Below, one piece after another: positions 30,055 through 39,793 of a stretch of DNA of 64,000 bases (the first letter of the stretch is position 1; each line of letters begins with the position of its first letter). This DNA comes from Exophiala sp. HKRS030 (lineage: Eukaryota; Ascomycota; Eurotiomycetes; Chaetothyriales; Herpotrichiellaceae). A model generated the notes under the pieces. It was given only the letters and a program-made list of their open reading frames with translations. It was not told the origin of the DNA and did no database searches. The stretch spans positions 992,001 through 1,056,000 of the forward strand of contig JAHWDD010000001.1 in assembly GCA_023897205.1 (NCBI GenBank), given 5' to 3'. Both the position numbers and the translations under genes were made by a program.

Positions 30055-31683
30055 TCACCATGTTTCCTCGCTCTCTAACCATATCAGACTTTCCACCATT
30101 CTCCAATTTCGCTCCGTCATGTCCAGAGCCTCTTGTGCTTGTGGCACGACACTCTGGGTTCTTTCGTGCAAATCAGGCAGCGAGAGAACACCGTTGTTCC
30201 AGCACACTCTGGCCATCTCCCCTGCAAACCAAAGTTTGTCACCGAGGTTTCGCTTCGAGCCTCGCAGTCCTAAATTCAACACCCACAGCAGCACGGCAAG
30301 TTCACTGTCGACGAGGAGCCCGCGCGCATAAGTCTGTGAGGTGGCTGTGGACAGCGTGCTCCTCAAGCGTGCACTTAGTTTGTCGTAGAGTATCGGTGCC
30401 GCCAAATCTCGTAGGTGAGAGTACGACATTATAAGTGCCGCACGCCCCACAGAGTCGCAGAGCTCGTGCCCGACATGGACCAGGGAGGACTCTGTGGGAT
30501 CTTCACGACCAGTCTGGTCCTGCTTCTCCAGAATAGTGTATTCAAGCTTCCAGAGCAAGTCGCTAAAGGATTGACAGAGGTCCATACTGCGCTTGTCGAG
30601 GAGATCAGCCTTTAAAGCCGCGAGACGGCGAAGGAGACCCAGGATGGAGGCGAGACGAGGGTGCATTCCAGACAAGACGAGACCAGGAACACGTTGTGTG
30701 GAGATCCTGTCATGTTCGGCCTCGACGTCCACAGGCGAAGCGTTGCCGAGATTTGACGGAAGCTTCATTCGCAACTTCGTTCCATGCATGGCGCATTGTA
30801 GGAGGTCTGCCCAACCAGTAACTCGCTGAACGTGTCTGTTCGAGGTCAACTTCTCGATGCCGCCCCGTAAAGCCACCAACTCGGCCAAGCCGACCGCGTG
30901 TGTTTCTTGCACGTCGTCCGGCCATTCAAAGTGATGATCTGAGCTTGAGAGAATAGCAACGGCGCCAACGGTGGCGTCACTCACGGCCTGGGCTGGGTCA
31001 TTGAGTCGCCCAGCGACGATTTTCATTGCGAGGCCGCGATGGTTGAAATAGTCCTTGGAGAGACTGATCGAGAAGATGTCTCTCCTGTGGATGGCCACCA
31101 AGCAAAGTGTGGCGTGGATGATGGCTGGATCCATCAGGGCGATTGAGATCCAACGCCCTTCAGGGTTGCAAGCATAGGAGTTGGCCCAGAACGAACTGTG
31201 GTAGTATTGAAGGAGGTCCACCGTGTCGGGGTCGGAAAGATCGATCGATAACGTCTGAAAGGGGTCGAGCATGTCGAGGTCATGAAGACGTGAGTGTGAT
31301 CGGGGACTCTGGACAACGTCTCGAACTTTAGATTGTCCAGTCTGTGTAGACTGAGCACCCGCGGGGAGCAACCGTCTCGGTTGTCTTGAGGCAGCATGGG
31401 CTTCCCGTGGCCTCCTCGCTTTGGCCGTCCTTTTCCTGTCCGGGGATGATGATGATGCTGGCCTGGAGCTGCGGAATCGATAAATATGTGAGCTGATTTG
31501 GGTGTCTACCTTTGCTGGAGCGAAATGCCAATTAGGATCATTCTTCTGTCTCAGGTAGTCTTGCATCACAAAGGAGCGCAGTGACTTCCGTTGCTTTGGA
31601 TCTGGACTTGTACTCGAGGCTGACCTGATGGACGACACGGTGACAAAATGGAGTTCTCGCTTCGGCTGACTTGAAGGTGACAT
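30055..31683 (-). CDS. fungal-specific transcription-factor-like protein without zinc cluster
   Basis: A 542-residue intronless protein starting MSPSSQPKRELHFVTVSSI. It then has a basic RSFVMQDYLRQKNDP motif of the kind seen at the N-terminus of fungal_trans_2/DUF3468-type proteins. No Cys6 cluster is present. The middle and C-terminal parts are helical and typical of this regulator-like family: DPFQTLSIDLSDPDTVDLLQ, YYHSSFWANSYACNPEGRW, MDPAIIHATLCLVAIHR, SDATVGAVAILSSSDHHFEW and HAVGLAELVALRGGIEKL. Such proteins are common in Pezizomycotina and are annotated as regulators largely by this domain, so DNA binding is unproven. An upstream ATG at 31692 would add three residues. Confidence 0.75.
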   Translation of the reverse strand: MSPSSQPKRELHFVTVSSIRSASSTSPDPKQRKSLRSFVMQDYLRQKNDPNWHFAPAKVDTQISSHIYRFRSSRPASSSSPDRKRTAKARRPREAHAASRQPRRLLPAGAQSTQTGQSKVRDVVQSPRSHSRLHDLDMLDPFQTLSIDLSDPDTVDLLQYYHSSFWANSYACNPEGRWISIALMDPAIIHATLCLVAIHRRDIFSISLSKDYFNHRGLAMKIVAGRLNDPAQAVSDATVGAVAILSSSDHHFEWPDDVQETHAVGLAELVALRGGIEKLTSNRHVQRVTGWADLLQCAMHGTKLRMKLPSNLGNASPVDVEAEHDRISTQRVPGLVLSGMHPRLASILGLLRRLAALKADLLDKRSMDLCQSFSDLLWKLEYTILEKQDQTGREDPTESSLVHVGHELCDSVGRAALIMSYSHLRDLAAPILYDKLSARLRSTLSTATSQTYARGLLVDSELAVLLWVLNLGLRGSKRNLGDKLWFAGEMARVCWNNGVLSLPDLHERTQSVVPQAQEALDMTERNWRMVESLIWLESEETW

Positions 31684-32498
31684 GATGGGCACTGGAGAGA
31701 TATTGTTGGATTGAGCAGATACTTGGACGACAAGATGAAGTTATGGGGGATAACGCGAATGACTTAGACCTTGTTTTCAAATTGGCATTTTGGTAGCAGA
31801 GAACACACCGTCGCCCCAGCTGTTCTAGCCTCTTCATATCTCGCAGAGACGAGCTCGTAGGAAGCCTTTGGATGGGTAGTGTAGTGGCATGTGAAATGGT
31901 TGGAGGATTTTTATCAGTGGCTGACTTATGCACGATTACTAAACGGCTCATGTAGCAATCGCCAAATCAAATGCCTCTACCACAAGGAATCCAGCTCAAT
32001 CTCAAGAGGGAAACAAACGCCACCTTGAACAGCCATTAATCACTTTGGTTTCCTGCGTTTAGCTCGGCTCGTTTACGAAGCGCCCATGATTCCACCCTGT
32101 ACCTGACAGGGCCTGTAATTCCAGTGCGAACTGGTCAGATTCTCACGCATATCTCGAGCGTCTGTTAAGCAGATCATCACACACCTCCATCATGTATGGC
32201 CTGCTCAACCTGCTAAGTATCTCTAGTAGATCCGTCACCTCAACATTTTCTCGCAAGACGACGGAAATGTCTTCGTGGGGCTTTGTATGGACGATGTGCC
32301 TGCACCGACCGTAGCCTCTTTGAAACTAGCAACATCTCCAAGCGAGGTAAAAAGCTCAAAGTATAGCTGACAAAGCTTGTGCACCGCCATTCAAAGCTTC
32401 TTTTGATACTCCGTATTCAAAGACGATTCGATAGGCGAGTTTGACTGATCTCGATTGGATATCATTGGTAGACCACCACTATCCGGTTCTTCGGTTGG
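31684..32498. other. intergenic region between the TF-like gene and ATG6
   Basis: About 800 bp, no recognisable gene. It contains one TACTCCGTA (32407-32415). The left part is the promoter side of the minus-strand TF-like gene, the right part the ATG6 3' UTR. Confidence 0.45.
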
Positions 32499-34155
32499 TC
32501 ATTTAGTCAGTCCCTGAACTTCCAAGTTGCTCACATAAGCGAGGAGGTATTTGCAGCATGTCAATGCATATTTACAGGCCTTAGTGAAGTTTTCATCTTG
32601 GTGAAAACCAACACCTAGCTTGATAGAGACATTCCCGATTCGGTCATCTTGGATTTCATATGGTAGAATTGTGTTTGCTTTGGGTGTTCGGGCGCTCGCA
32701 TTCCGGGAAGTGTTGGTTTTAGTTGTCAGATCGACCTTTGATGTGCGTTGAACATATTTCGCAAGCTGATCTATGCAGTCCAGAAAGGCCACCATGCCGT
32801 TATCGAAGCGCCGGTGATTTAGAAGCCTCCCAATCGCCATGTCACCACTGCTGAAGAGGTCGAGTATCGTGATTTTAGGTTCAGATATTCCCGTAGCTTG
32901 GTGCGAGCCACGATCTTGAACACTTTGCCGGCTCACGTTAGGCGATTGTTGAGGATATTCCAGCTTCTCAATGCGGGATGTGCTGCCTTGAGGCTTGAGA
33001 CGATAACCTTGAAACGAGAATTTGAGCCGTTCAGCCACAGTTGCCAGGAGGAGGATCGCTTGACCCCATGCAGCATTGATTTCAGCCCAGTCCACGTTTT
33101 GGCCCGGTAGACGACCCAGTCGAAGTCCGTTGATTGTCCCAAACGAGCCGTCATGACTGATGCAGAAAGTGTCGTTGTAGACATTGGTTCGTTGCAATCG
33201 CTCCAGCTGCTGACGATCGTGGGCATATTTTTCTTGCAAGGAGAACAGTCGGATGGTAGTCTCATGTAATCTGTCGTCTATGGCATTTCGGGCTGTCCAA
33301 TATGCTTGTTCTTCTCGATCTGCCTGCTCTGTTTCCTCTTCCAAATCCCCGATCTCTTTCTCAACGGCTTCCGACTGGTCTTCGGTGAGCTTTAAGTGTC
33401 CGAAGGTCGATTCGAGGGCATTCTGAGCATCTTTAGAAGCTTTAGCGGTCTTCGCTTGACTAGTGACCTGTGTGGCAGAGGCTGTCTGTTGGATGGACTT
33501 CAGAAAGGAGGCATAGGAATCTCTTTCCCGGTTGGCGCTTGCTAGACGAGCATTGAAGGAGGCCAGGAGCAAGGCGGCACATTCTGCGCAGATTGGATGG
33601 TCGATATCAGAACGAGATGACAGGATTTCGTAAAGCACCTGAGCTTTCTCAATCTCTCCAGACATGGGGTCTTTCTTTCCGCCCTTTTCTTTGTCGCCGT
33701 CTTTTGGGCCTTTAGGGCTCGTTTTGACAGCGTTGAGTGAATCTCTTTCCGGTAAAATGGCTTGCGATTGGGTTATCTCAATGAAGGACATGTCAGGTGC
33801 GCCTGAGCGAGGACCCTGACCCGAGGCAGAACGAAGATCCGCAGTAGATGCATCTTGAGGAGCCGGAATGGACCGTTTATATACAGGAGGGTTGGTTTGA
33901 CTTGAGACTCGATCGTAGAGGGCCTTCCGTTCTTGAGGGTAGTTCAAATGCGGCCGAGTATTGGTAGATTGCTGCGCTCTACCTGTAGATGCTGAGGAAG
34001 CAGGGAAACAGTCAGTGATTGAAAAGATTAGCGAACAACTGGAATGACTTACCAACCAGCACATCGAATGAGGCAGGATTGAGATCTTCGACGGTGGTGT
34101 CTGGATCAAGAGGTTGGCGGCACTTTTGGCAATACAACGTCGAATTGGGCGACAT
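32499..34155 (-). CDS. ATG6: ATG6/VPS30 (Beclin-1 homologue), 2 exons
   Basis: Subunit of the class III PI3-kinase complexes that act in autophagy and vacuolar protein sorting. The exons are 34053-34155 and 32499-33991 (intron of 61 nt, GTAAGT...CCTCAG), giving 531 aa. The N-terminus MSPNSTLYCQKCRQPLDP has the conserved CxxC pair. A coiled coil follows (residues ~245-335), starting near CAECAALLLASFNARLASA and rich in Glu/Gln/Lys. The evolutionarily conserved domain comes next: YNDTFCISHDGSFGTINGLR, LGRLPGQNVDWAEINAAWGQ, RLKFSFQGYRLKPQGS and LDLFSSGDMAIGRLLNHRRF. The C-terminal membrane-binding BARA region ends FTKACKYALTCCKYLLAYVS. The length fits fungal Atg6. It is divergent from SCM3 across 425 bp. 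Confidence 0.95.
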
Positions 34156-34580
34156 TGTGGATGGTATGAGAGTTCACATGGCGTAGAGAATATAGAACCA
34201 TGGAAATCGAAGGGTATTTGTAGGTGGTCAACCGATCTGAGGCTCACCAAGGTACGTGGCTTGTGATGAGAGTAAGTGAGTGAGTGTAGACTGAGGTACT
34301 CCGTACTTGAGCCTGTATTCATTGACAGGTGAAGCGCAAATGACGCACTCAACAATATGTAATTGGGCCTAAAGAGGGACGCGCTTCTGGAGTAACGACG
34401 CGCCCCCGGAATTCAATTAATGCGCGGCTAGCTGAGGGACGGTTAATGTCCCCTCCATCACCATCAACCACGCACTCCTGTACCGTACGAAAAGTCTTAA
34501 TCCCCTTGATCCTCCGTTTCTTGCGTATTGAGCACCCTGGCGTACGCACACCCGATCGATGAAGCCTGACCGTCGCCAAA
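34156..34580. promoter_or_regulatory. divergent promoter of ATG6 and SCM3
   Basis: 425 bp between two divergent start codons (34155 and 34581). It includes a TACTCCGTA motif (34297-34305). No gene is recognised. Confidence 0.5.
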
Positions 34581-36413
34581 ATGGAAGAACCCATCCGCAA
34601 AAGACCCCGCCTGTCCATGTTCGCCGATCAATCCGAAGACGATGTTCTCGACCAAGACCTTGACGCACTGCGCGATCGTAATGATAACCTGTTAAAATCT
34701 CGGTTCGAGTCCATCTTCGAGAAATATTCTCACAACTTTGAAGGCTTCGGCGACGAGATCAATTTGTGGACCGGAGAAGTTGAGGTAGACAATGGCCATC
34801 TGCAAGGGCTTAGGGACGAGACCGATATTGGAGACAAGGGCAGTTCACTTCTGAGGGCAATGACCGAGGCGGAAGACACGACCGATTCATATTTCAACAA
34901 TGAGGGTGCAGACGAAGTTATGCAGAGCATCGAAGAGATTGCCGAAAATGCCGCCGAACCCAACGAAGATCAAGAGGAGGACGAAAACGACGAAGACTGT
35001 GATGAAGACCAATTCCAAGACCAAAACGATGTCGACTTGAACAGTGATGATGAGCTCTTTGCTCCCGTGCAACAGGTATCGACTTCCGAGGGTCGACATA
35101 ACTCATTCAGGAGTAGTACTGCTGCTCGATCTCAAGGCAGTGCTTCTGACTGCGATTCGCTCTTCGAGGTACAAAATACCCTACGATCAGACAGTCCAGA
35201 TTCTCTTTTTGAGGTCCAAGAGCCACAAGAGCATTTCGGCCCCAGAACTACTACTCGGTCTTCGACAGAGATGCCACAGGATTATCGTGAAATTGACGAG
35301 GTAGATATCATGGAAAAGTTTGGCCCGGAGATTGGGAATGAAGTCTTGGAAATTGTACAAACGACGAGGAATATGGCCGAGTCACATATCGAACCTGCAT
35401 GGCGCATACCTGCCAATATCATCCCGCTGAGAGCCAGGCGATCTACCTCGCGGTCGCATACACCAGCACAGCCTATGCGCTTATCGCCACAACCAGAACA
35501 GCCAGTCTCGCCACAGAACAGCCGATCTTTATGGAAGCCGCCGAAGCCTCGCAGAACAGCCCAGCAAATGCGTACGATGCGTTTTAGAAGAAGCATCAGA
35601 GCAGTATCTGAGGATCCCTTACAAGAAGATTTCCGCGACGACTTAGGTCATCCCGAAGCAAACGCCGGTTCTGACAGTGGTGACGATTCCGAATGGCGCG
35701 AGGATGAAAAACCAAGATCGAGGAAGCGAAGAGAGGACGACGAACATATCGAGTTGATGAGACAAGGCATCTGCTCGTTTTGCCGCGTGAAATACTCTTC
35801 TCGAGCTGGAGTCTTCAGCCACTGGTCTCATCTAGTGACTAAAGCTGAAAAGACCGGAACCGATCCTGATGATATTCATGACTTGACATATATCAGAAAG
35901 TATCGATCCAAGAGTCATATGAAGCCTAAGACAGCCAGACTATGCCTTTGTGATTTCAAAACCATGGTCGAGATGCATGAAGGTGCTGGTGTATCGTTTG
36001 CTGAGATCGCCAGCAGCAAAGTCCTGCGAACGCGCAAGACCGCCCCAATTCTCAATGACTTGTATGACAAGTTTCGAACGCCCGCTGGACATGACGAGCT
36101 AGACACAAGCCCAGAGTGGTCTGAGGAGGAGCTAAAGATTCTGGACGACCTGTCCCAGAAACCGTTACAAGAGCTCGGCACATTTACGAGATTCCTGAAG
36201 GACCGCAGCAATACCGAGGTTGGCAACAAACTGGCAGAGTCGTGGCTTGTACCGTTCCGCGAGCGCAGGAGACTTCGCCAGAACGGCGACCATCCACGTA
36301 CTCTGAATGAGGAAGAATGGTCTGGAGGTCACGGAGCATTCGACCATCAGTATATCAAGACCGAAGATTCGGATGACGAATTATTTGGCAATCAGGTCAG
36401 AGTGCGTCCCTGA
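34581..36413 (+). CDS. SCM3: SCM3: CENP-A (Cse4) histone chaperone, HJURP/Scm3 family
   Basis: Centromere protein that deposits the CENP-A histone. An intronless 610-residue protein. The Scm3 histone-binding motif is clear at residues ~41-80: RFESIFEKYSHNFEGFGDEI followed by NLWTGEVEVDNGHLQGLRDE. A long acidic region (residues ~85-180) follows, including repeated SLFEVQ elements. The C-terminal half adds a C2H2-like finger (CSFCRVKYSSRAGVFSHWSH, spacing CX2CX12HX2H) and a Myb/SANT-like segment (SPEWSEEELKILDDL ... ESWLVPFRERR). This large, DNA-binding-decorated form matches filamentous-fungal Scm3 rather than the small yeast protein. Its coding end overlaps the 3' end of the convergent cysteine synthase gene by 22 bp. 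Confidence 0.88.
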   Translation: MEEPIRKRPRLSMFADQSEDDVLDQDLDALRDRNDNLLKSRFESIFEKYSHNFEGFGDEINLWTGEVEVDNGHLQGLRDETDIGDKGSSLLRAMTEAEDTTDSYFNNEGADEVMQSIEEIAENAAEPNEDQEEDENDEDCDEDQFQDQNDVDLNSDDELFAPVQQVSTSEGRHNSFRSSTAARSQGSASDCDSLFEVQNTLRSDSPDSLFEVQEPQEHFGPRTTTRSSTEMPQDYREIDEVDIMEKFGPEIGNEVLEIVQTTRNMAESHIEPAWRIPANIIPLRARRSTSRSHTPAQPMRLSPQPEQPVSPQNSRSLWKPPKPRRTAQQMRTMRFRRSIRAVSEDPLQEDFRDDLGHPEANAGSDSGDDSEWREDEKPRSRKRREDDEHIELMRQGICSFCRVKYSSRAGVFSHWSHLVTKAEKTGTDPDDIHDLTYIRKYRSKSHMKPKTARLCLCDFKTMVEMHEGAGVSFAEIASSKVLRTRKTAPILNDLYDKFRTPAGHDELDTSPEWSEEELKILDDLSQKPLQELGTFTRFLKDRSNTEVGNKLAESWLVPFRERRRLRQNGDHPRTLNEEEWSGGHGAFDHQYIKTEDSDDELFGNQVRVRP

Positions 36414-37698
36414 AGGATATCGTCGATGGTCGTTCGTGCTTCACCTCCAATGTCACCTATCTGTGCCCAAAACTTGGACAGGTGTCTTGAACCGGAGTCG
36501 CACAGAATGGTTACGATGCGATGACCCGGTCCCAGTTTGAGTGCTGTTTGTAATGCAGCCACACCTGTAAGATGTTTTGTTAGAGATATACCACGTTGTT
36601 AGCATCACTATCTGTACACTTACAATTCACTGCACTGCTACTTCCGATGAAGATACCATCCTGTTCAACCAGCCACCTGGCCATATTCTTCGCTTGGGCG
36701 TCTGTTATCTTCACCGCTTCATCGATCAGTTCTCGTCCCTGCTCAAAATTGGCTGTAGATCTCGTAAGACCGATGCCCTCCACGATGCTATCGACCTGGT
36801 CGCGCCGTCTCGTTCCCTCACGCTCGAGGCTGTGAAACATGACGCCATGCTGTACCTTGTTATATAGGCCACTGCCTTGTGGGTCGGCAAGGACAATCCT
36901 GACGTGATCGAGTTTCTCCTTTAGCGCCAGTGCAACCCCTGAGAGCGTTCCCCCCGTGCCAGCACCCGCAACAAAGGCGTCGACCTTGTTCTCGGTCTGC
37001 GCGAGAATCTCAGGTCCAGTGCCCTCGTAGTGTGCACGCCAGTTGGCTTCGGTCTCGAATTGGTTGGCGAAGTAACCCCGTCCCTGTCTCGCGGGATCGG
37101 CGGTGTGCTGGTCAGCCAGAATGCGTGCACGATTGACAAAGTGAGCTTGATCGACGATGGGTGCAGGCGTGACTCGTTCAACGATGGCACCTAGTTTCAA
37201 GAGCAAGTTGCTCTTCTCGTGACTCTGGTCGCTGGGCATACATATGTGCGCGAGGTAGCCACGAGCTCGGCACAATGTCGCCAGGGAGATTCCCGTACTA
37301 CCGGAGGTCCCCTCGTAGATTGTATCGCCGCTGTGAGGGGTCAGAAGACCATGAGACTCGGCGCGCGTGATGATAGAGAGAGCCACACGGTCTTTGGGAC
37401 TGTTGCCGGCCCCGTTGAGGAATTCGGCCTTGGCATAGATGGTGCATCCTGTTGCTTTGCTGAGCGACGGAATGACGATGAGAGGAGTGTTGCCAATTGT
37501 AGATTCGATGCCGGAACCAGCTGGTCTTATAGAACCTGTGTGCCCCGATGAGGATTCAGTCGTGGCTCTGTATCGAGAGAGAGCAAGTTGACGACTAAAA
37601 TATGGAGATGTGATATATCTGCGGACCTGGTCAAGAACGAGAGTGACAGCAATGCCGGTGGTGAAGCCCAGTAACAGCTCGCGACTTGACCATTGCAT
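36392..37698 (-). CDS. membrane-anchored cysteine synthase-like PLP enzyme (Cys12 type), 2 exons
   Basis: A fold-type II PLP enzyme that would make cysteine from O-acetylserine or act on a related substrate; fungal members with this N-terminus are often called cysteine synthase 2. The exons are 36624-37698 and 36392-36564 (59-nt intron), giving 415 aa. A hydrophobic N-terminal anchor (LLLGFTTGIAVTLVLDQV) suggests attachment to a membrane, possibly the mitochondrial outer membrane. The catalytic core is TIGNTPLIVIPSLS, the PLP lysine Lys102 in GNSPKDRVA, the substrate loop EGTSGSTGISLA and the phosphate-binding GAGTGGTLSG. The C-terminal exon adds HRIVTILCDSGSRHLSKFW. The stop codon lies inside the SCM3 coding sequence on the other strand. 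Confidence 0.92.
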
Positions 37699-37998
37699 GC
37701 TCGCTGTCTCTCAAGTATGGCTGATCACTCACTCCTCCTGGCGTCAATCGGAAAACATGATATTTAAAGAGGCTGTGGCTGTTTGTAGGTTTGATCAATT
37801 ACTGATGCTCGGTTAATATTCGGTGAAGTATTTCACAAACTCCGCAATTGTTGCTGCCGCTCAAAAAGGCCGCCGACATGATCTCCGGACGTGGTAACAA
37901 TATCTGCGCCTTTCATACATCACAAAGAATTCCTACGCAGCCGTTGCCATCTTGCTGTAGGCGTACAGACCTGGCATCTCCTCCTGGAGACAAGCTAG
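37699..37998. promoter_or_regulatory. divergent promoter of the cysteine synthase and NDUFAF7-like genes
   Basis: 300 bp between two divergent start codons. No coding sequence is seen. Confidence 0.5.
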
Positions 37999-39568
37999 AT
38001 GGATTCCCCGACCGTCACCCGTATATTCCAGCAGCTCTTTGCGCGGCGCTCTCGACAATGCCTCTATTTTCATAATACGGCTCGTCGGCCTGCGCTTCGG
38101 CCCTTTCAGCAGCACAGAACATACTCGGTTCGTCGAAAGCAAGATGACAAGGACGGTGGCAGCTCGTGGCAGCAAAGGATCGATGCCTTTCCCAAGGACA
38201 TGAGTCGGCAATTGCAAGAGTACCCTCGAGTTACGGCACGCGATCTGCAACACCGCACGCAGCGACCACGACGGGTGAAAATGTACGCCAGAGACTTTAT
38301 CGAAGGTAAATGCAATCTCTCCCGACAAGGAGTTTCCACCTCTGTCGTTCTCTCCGAGCTTTGGCTGACAATGTATCCCTGCAGACAGTCTATATAACCC
38401 GAATTACGGATACTTCTCCAAGCATGCGACCATCTTCAACTCACCCAGACCTTTCCACTTCCCTTCGATTCGAGATGGTGCCGAGTTCAACCGTCTCGTC
38501 GACCAAAGCTACGTCGATTTCGAAGACGCCCTCGACAGCGTCGAACCCAACGAGCTCCGCCAGCTCTGGCACACGCCCACCGAACTCTTCCGCCCGTACT
38601 ACGGCGAGGCCATTGCCCGCTACCTAGTGACGAACTACAAGATGACGCTCTTCCCCTACCATGACCTGATCATATACGAGCTCGGTGCAGGCAATGGGAC
38701 CCTGATGCGGAACATTCTCGATTATATCTTTGAAAATGAGCCGGAAGTCTACGAACGGACGAAATTCAAGATTGTCGAAATCTCAAAATCCCTGGCCGAC
38801 ATACAACTCACCAACCTGTCCAGATCCCCGTACGCGGAATGCCACCTCGAGCAGACGCAGATCCTCCACCGGTCCATCTTCGACTGGACCGAGTACATCC
38901 ACTCGCCTTGCTTCGTCCTCGCGCTCGAGGTGGTCGACAATTTCCCGCACGACCAGATCCGGTACGACCCTGACACCGAGACGCCACTGCAGGGGAGTGT
39001 CCTGATCGACGAGGACGGCGAGTTTTTCGAGTTTTACGAACGCACCCTCGACCCCGTTGCCCTGCGGTACCTACGAGTTCGAGAGGTCGCGGCGCGCTCG
39101 CCGTTTTTCACGCCCATCTCTCAACCAAAACTCCTCCGTCGGCTCCGGCACTCGTTGCCGTTTGCGCCCAACCTGACGAAACCCGAGTACATCCCCACGC
39201 GACTGATGCAGTTTTTTGACGTTTTGCACCAATATTTCCCCGCCCACAGGCTCGTCCTGTCCGACTTTGACTTCCTCCCGGACGCCGTAGCCGGCATAAA
39301 CGCCCCCGTGGTGCAGACGCGGTACAAGCGACGCAACGTGCAGGTCACGACCCCCTACGTGCACCAGGGCTACTTTGACATCTTCTTCCCCACCGACTTT
39401 GCCATGATGGAGGACATTTACCGCGCCATCACCGGCAAGTTGACGAGGGTGTCGTCGCACCGGTCGTTCCTGGAGAGTTGGGCATACCTGGAAGAGACGC
39501 AGGTCCGGAACGGCGAGAATCCAATGTTGAATTGGTACGCCAATGCGAGCGTCATGACTACTGTATAG
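37999..39568 (+). CDS. NDUFAF7: NDUFAF7/MidA-type mitochondrial SAM-dependent methyltransferase, 2 exons
   Basis: Protein arginine methyltransferase family (DUF185/COG1565) needed in other eukaryotes for early complex I assembly. The exons are 37999-38305 and 38385-39568, giving 496 aa. The N-terminal ~50 residues are rich in Arg/Ser with almost no acidic residues (RIFQQLFARRSRQCLYFHNT), a mitochondrial presequence. The splice joins MYARDFIE to DSLYNPNYGYFSKHATIF, restoring the family's N-terminal motif. The SAM-binding glycine loop is IYELGAGNGTLMRNILDYI, followed by FVLALEVVDNFPHDQI and, near the C-terminus, GYFDIFFPTDFAMMEDIY. The length is as expected for the family. Confidence 0.93.
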
Positions 39569-39793
39569 AGCAAGGTAGTAGTACTCCGTACATATTAGGT
39601 CCTGAGTATCCGAGGGCAAGAAATACAAGACAAGGGCAATGTGTGTCCCCTTGCGTACAAGGCGCTCATGCGATTTTCAATTGTGATGTTATATTTTACA
39701 CCGTGGGTAACAACTATACAACTACCTATCTGTATCGACCACACGGCCACTGTCGCTTGTGCAAGCTAGGACTGACTGTTCCATTCTTCTAAG

